Positions 63,166 to 64,000 of a stretch of 64,000 bases of DNA are shown here, piece by piece. The stretch covers positions 86,276 through 150,275 of the forward strand of contig NZ_FRCQ01000016.1 of assembly GCF_900142965.1 (NCBI RefSeq), given 5' to 3'. The notes under the pieces are model-generated. The model was given only the letters and a program-made list of their open reading frames with translations, ran no database searches and was not told the DNA's origin. Position 1 is the stretch's first letter. Every line of letters starts with the position of its first letter. This stretch comes from Rhizobacter sp. OV335. Its GTDB lineage: Bacteria > Pseudomonadota > Gammaproteobacteria > Burkholderiales > Burkholderiaceae_C. The translations under genes and the position numbers were made by a program.

Positions 63166-64000
63166 TTACGCGGCAGGCTTGGTGAATCGGTCCGCGTAGA
63201 GGATGGCGAATTGGTTCATGGCCTCCTTCCAGTTGTGAGCGGCGCGGCCCCAGTCGGCGGTGATGTTGCGCAGGGCCAGCCAGATCAACTTGGTCGCTGC
63301 GTCGTCGCTGGGGAAGTGCCCGCGGGACTTGATGATCTTGCGCAGCTGCGCGTTGATGCTCTCGATCGCATTGGTCGTGTAGATCACGCGACGCACCGCC
63401 GGCGGGAACGCAAAGAACGGGATGACGCGATCCCAGGCGCGGCGCCAGGCCGCCGTGACGGTGGGGAACTTCTGTCCCCACGGGCCCTGCTCGAAGGCAT
63501 CCAGCGCGGCCAGTGCCGCCTCGGCGCTGACGGCCGTGTAGACCGGCTTGATCGCCGCTGCCAGCACCTTGCGGTCCTTCCAGCTCGCGTAGTCCAGGCT
63601 GTTGCGGATCAGGTGCACGATGCATGTCTGCAGCGTCGTGGCCGGGAACACGGCGGCCAGCGCCTCGGGCATGCCCTTCAGGCCATCGGTGACGGCGATC
63701 AGGATGTCGGCGACGCCGCGCGTCTTCAGGTCGTTGAACACCTTCATCCAGAACTTGGCGCCCTCGGTGCCCTCGATCCACAGGCCCAGGATGTCGCGCG
63801 TGCCGTCAGGCAGCACGCCCAGGGCAAGGTAGATGGCCTTGTTGCGCACCACCGCGTCCTCGCGGATCTTGACCCGCAGCGCATCGAAGAACACCACCGG
63901 GTACATCGGCTCCAGCGGACGCGCCTGCCAGGCGCCCACCTCCGCCATGACGGCATCGGTGACGCTGCTGATGAACTCGGGCGACACCTCCACACCGTAT
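63166..64000 (-). CDS. IS256-family transposase, 5' end beyond the window
   Basis: The frame is open to the right edge; the visible 277 codons form the C-terminal two thirds. Motifs of IS256 (mutator-type) transposases occur: MYPVVFFDALRVKIRED with the first catalytic acid, GTRDILGLWIEGTEGAKFW, ILIAVTDGLKGMPEAL with the second acid, TCIVHLIRNSLDYASWKDRK and VIYTTNAIESINAQLRK with the glutamate. The core is intact up to its stop at 63166-63168. Confidence 0.95.
   Translation of the reverse strand, partial: YGVEVSPEFISSVTDAVMAEVGAWQARPLEPMYPVVFFDALRVKIREDAVVRNKAIYLALGVLPDGTRDILGLWIEGTEGAKFWMKVFNDLKTRGVADILIAVTDGLKGMPEALAAVFPATTLQTCIVHLIRNSLDYASWKDRKVLAAAIKPVYTAVSAEAALAALDAFEQGPWGQKFPTVTAAWRRAWDRVIPFFAFPPAVRRVIYTTNAIESINAQLRKIIKSRGHFPSDDAATKLIWLALRNITADWGRAAHNWKEAMNQFAILYADRFTKPAA

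Noticed and set aside
1..64000. CRISPR arrays or CRISPR-associated transposition genes
   Set aside because: No regularly spaced repeats and no Cas genes were seen, although a Tn7-like module is present.

Overview
The window is high-GC DNA whose gene content (ECF sigma/Ser-Thr kinase pair, ImuA-ImuB-DnaE2 mutasome under an E. coli-type LexA box, H-NS-like protein with a TWTGRGKRP core, integron-type attC sites, IS1182/IS256/IS5 elements) fits a Burkholderiales betaproteobacterium. No rRNA or housekeeping marker is present, so the genus cannot be named from the window itself. Most of it reads as an accessory region: mobile genes, repair genes, small hypothetical genes and decayed element ends lie between two blocks that look like resident chromosome or a large conserved operon.

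Layout. 1-4123: the 5' part of a serine-hydrolase-like gene (minus strand), then an ECF sigma factor directly followed by a membrane-anchored Ser/Thr kinase with a TPR-rich C-terminus. 4124-10815: a Tn7-like transposition module (small gp16-like DNA-binding protein, TnsA-, TnsB-, TnsC- and TniQ/TnsD-like proteins). 10816-20400: probable cargo or neighbouring accessory DNA: a tightly overlapping three-gene operon (metallophosphoesterase, 89-residue protein, HAD phosphatase fused to a ParS/MbcA-like antitoxin domain), two paralogous Xre regulators, a membrane protein, a large serine recombinase coupled to a ParB/RepB-like protein, and a 3' half of a tRNA-Asn gene. 20589-33620: a DNA-damage island: DUF3606 protein, trimodular LigD, H-NS-like protein, SRAP/HMCES-type protein, LexA-boxed imuA-imuB-dnaE2, and a divergent DUF72 / UvrD-like helicase pair that shares a second LexA box.

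33621-42601: a patchwork of small genes (ribbon-helix-helix protein, DUF1275 membrane protein, spermidine-synthase-like protein, secreted and lipoprotein genes), an intact IS1182-family element with a 4-bp target duplication, and integron-like cassettes (SMI1/KNR4, MltR-like, a 55-residue ORF ending inside a well-formed attC, and a HEPN-like protein) without an integrase. 42602-44944: a CACHE-PAS-PAS-GGDEF diguanylate cyclase.

45341-61191: a single minus-strand operon of five very large genes (PhoD-like phosphatase, DUF6603 protein, and three giant uncharacterised proteins of 937, 1517 and 828 residues), about 15.9 kb with almost no intergenic DNA and no export signals. This is the best candidate in the window for an undescribed system. 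It is flanked by an IS5-family fragment downstream and a broken tyrosine recombinase plus an IS256-family transposase upstream.
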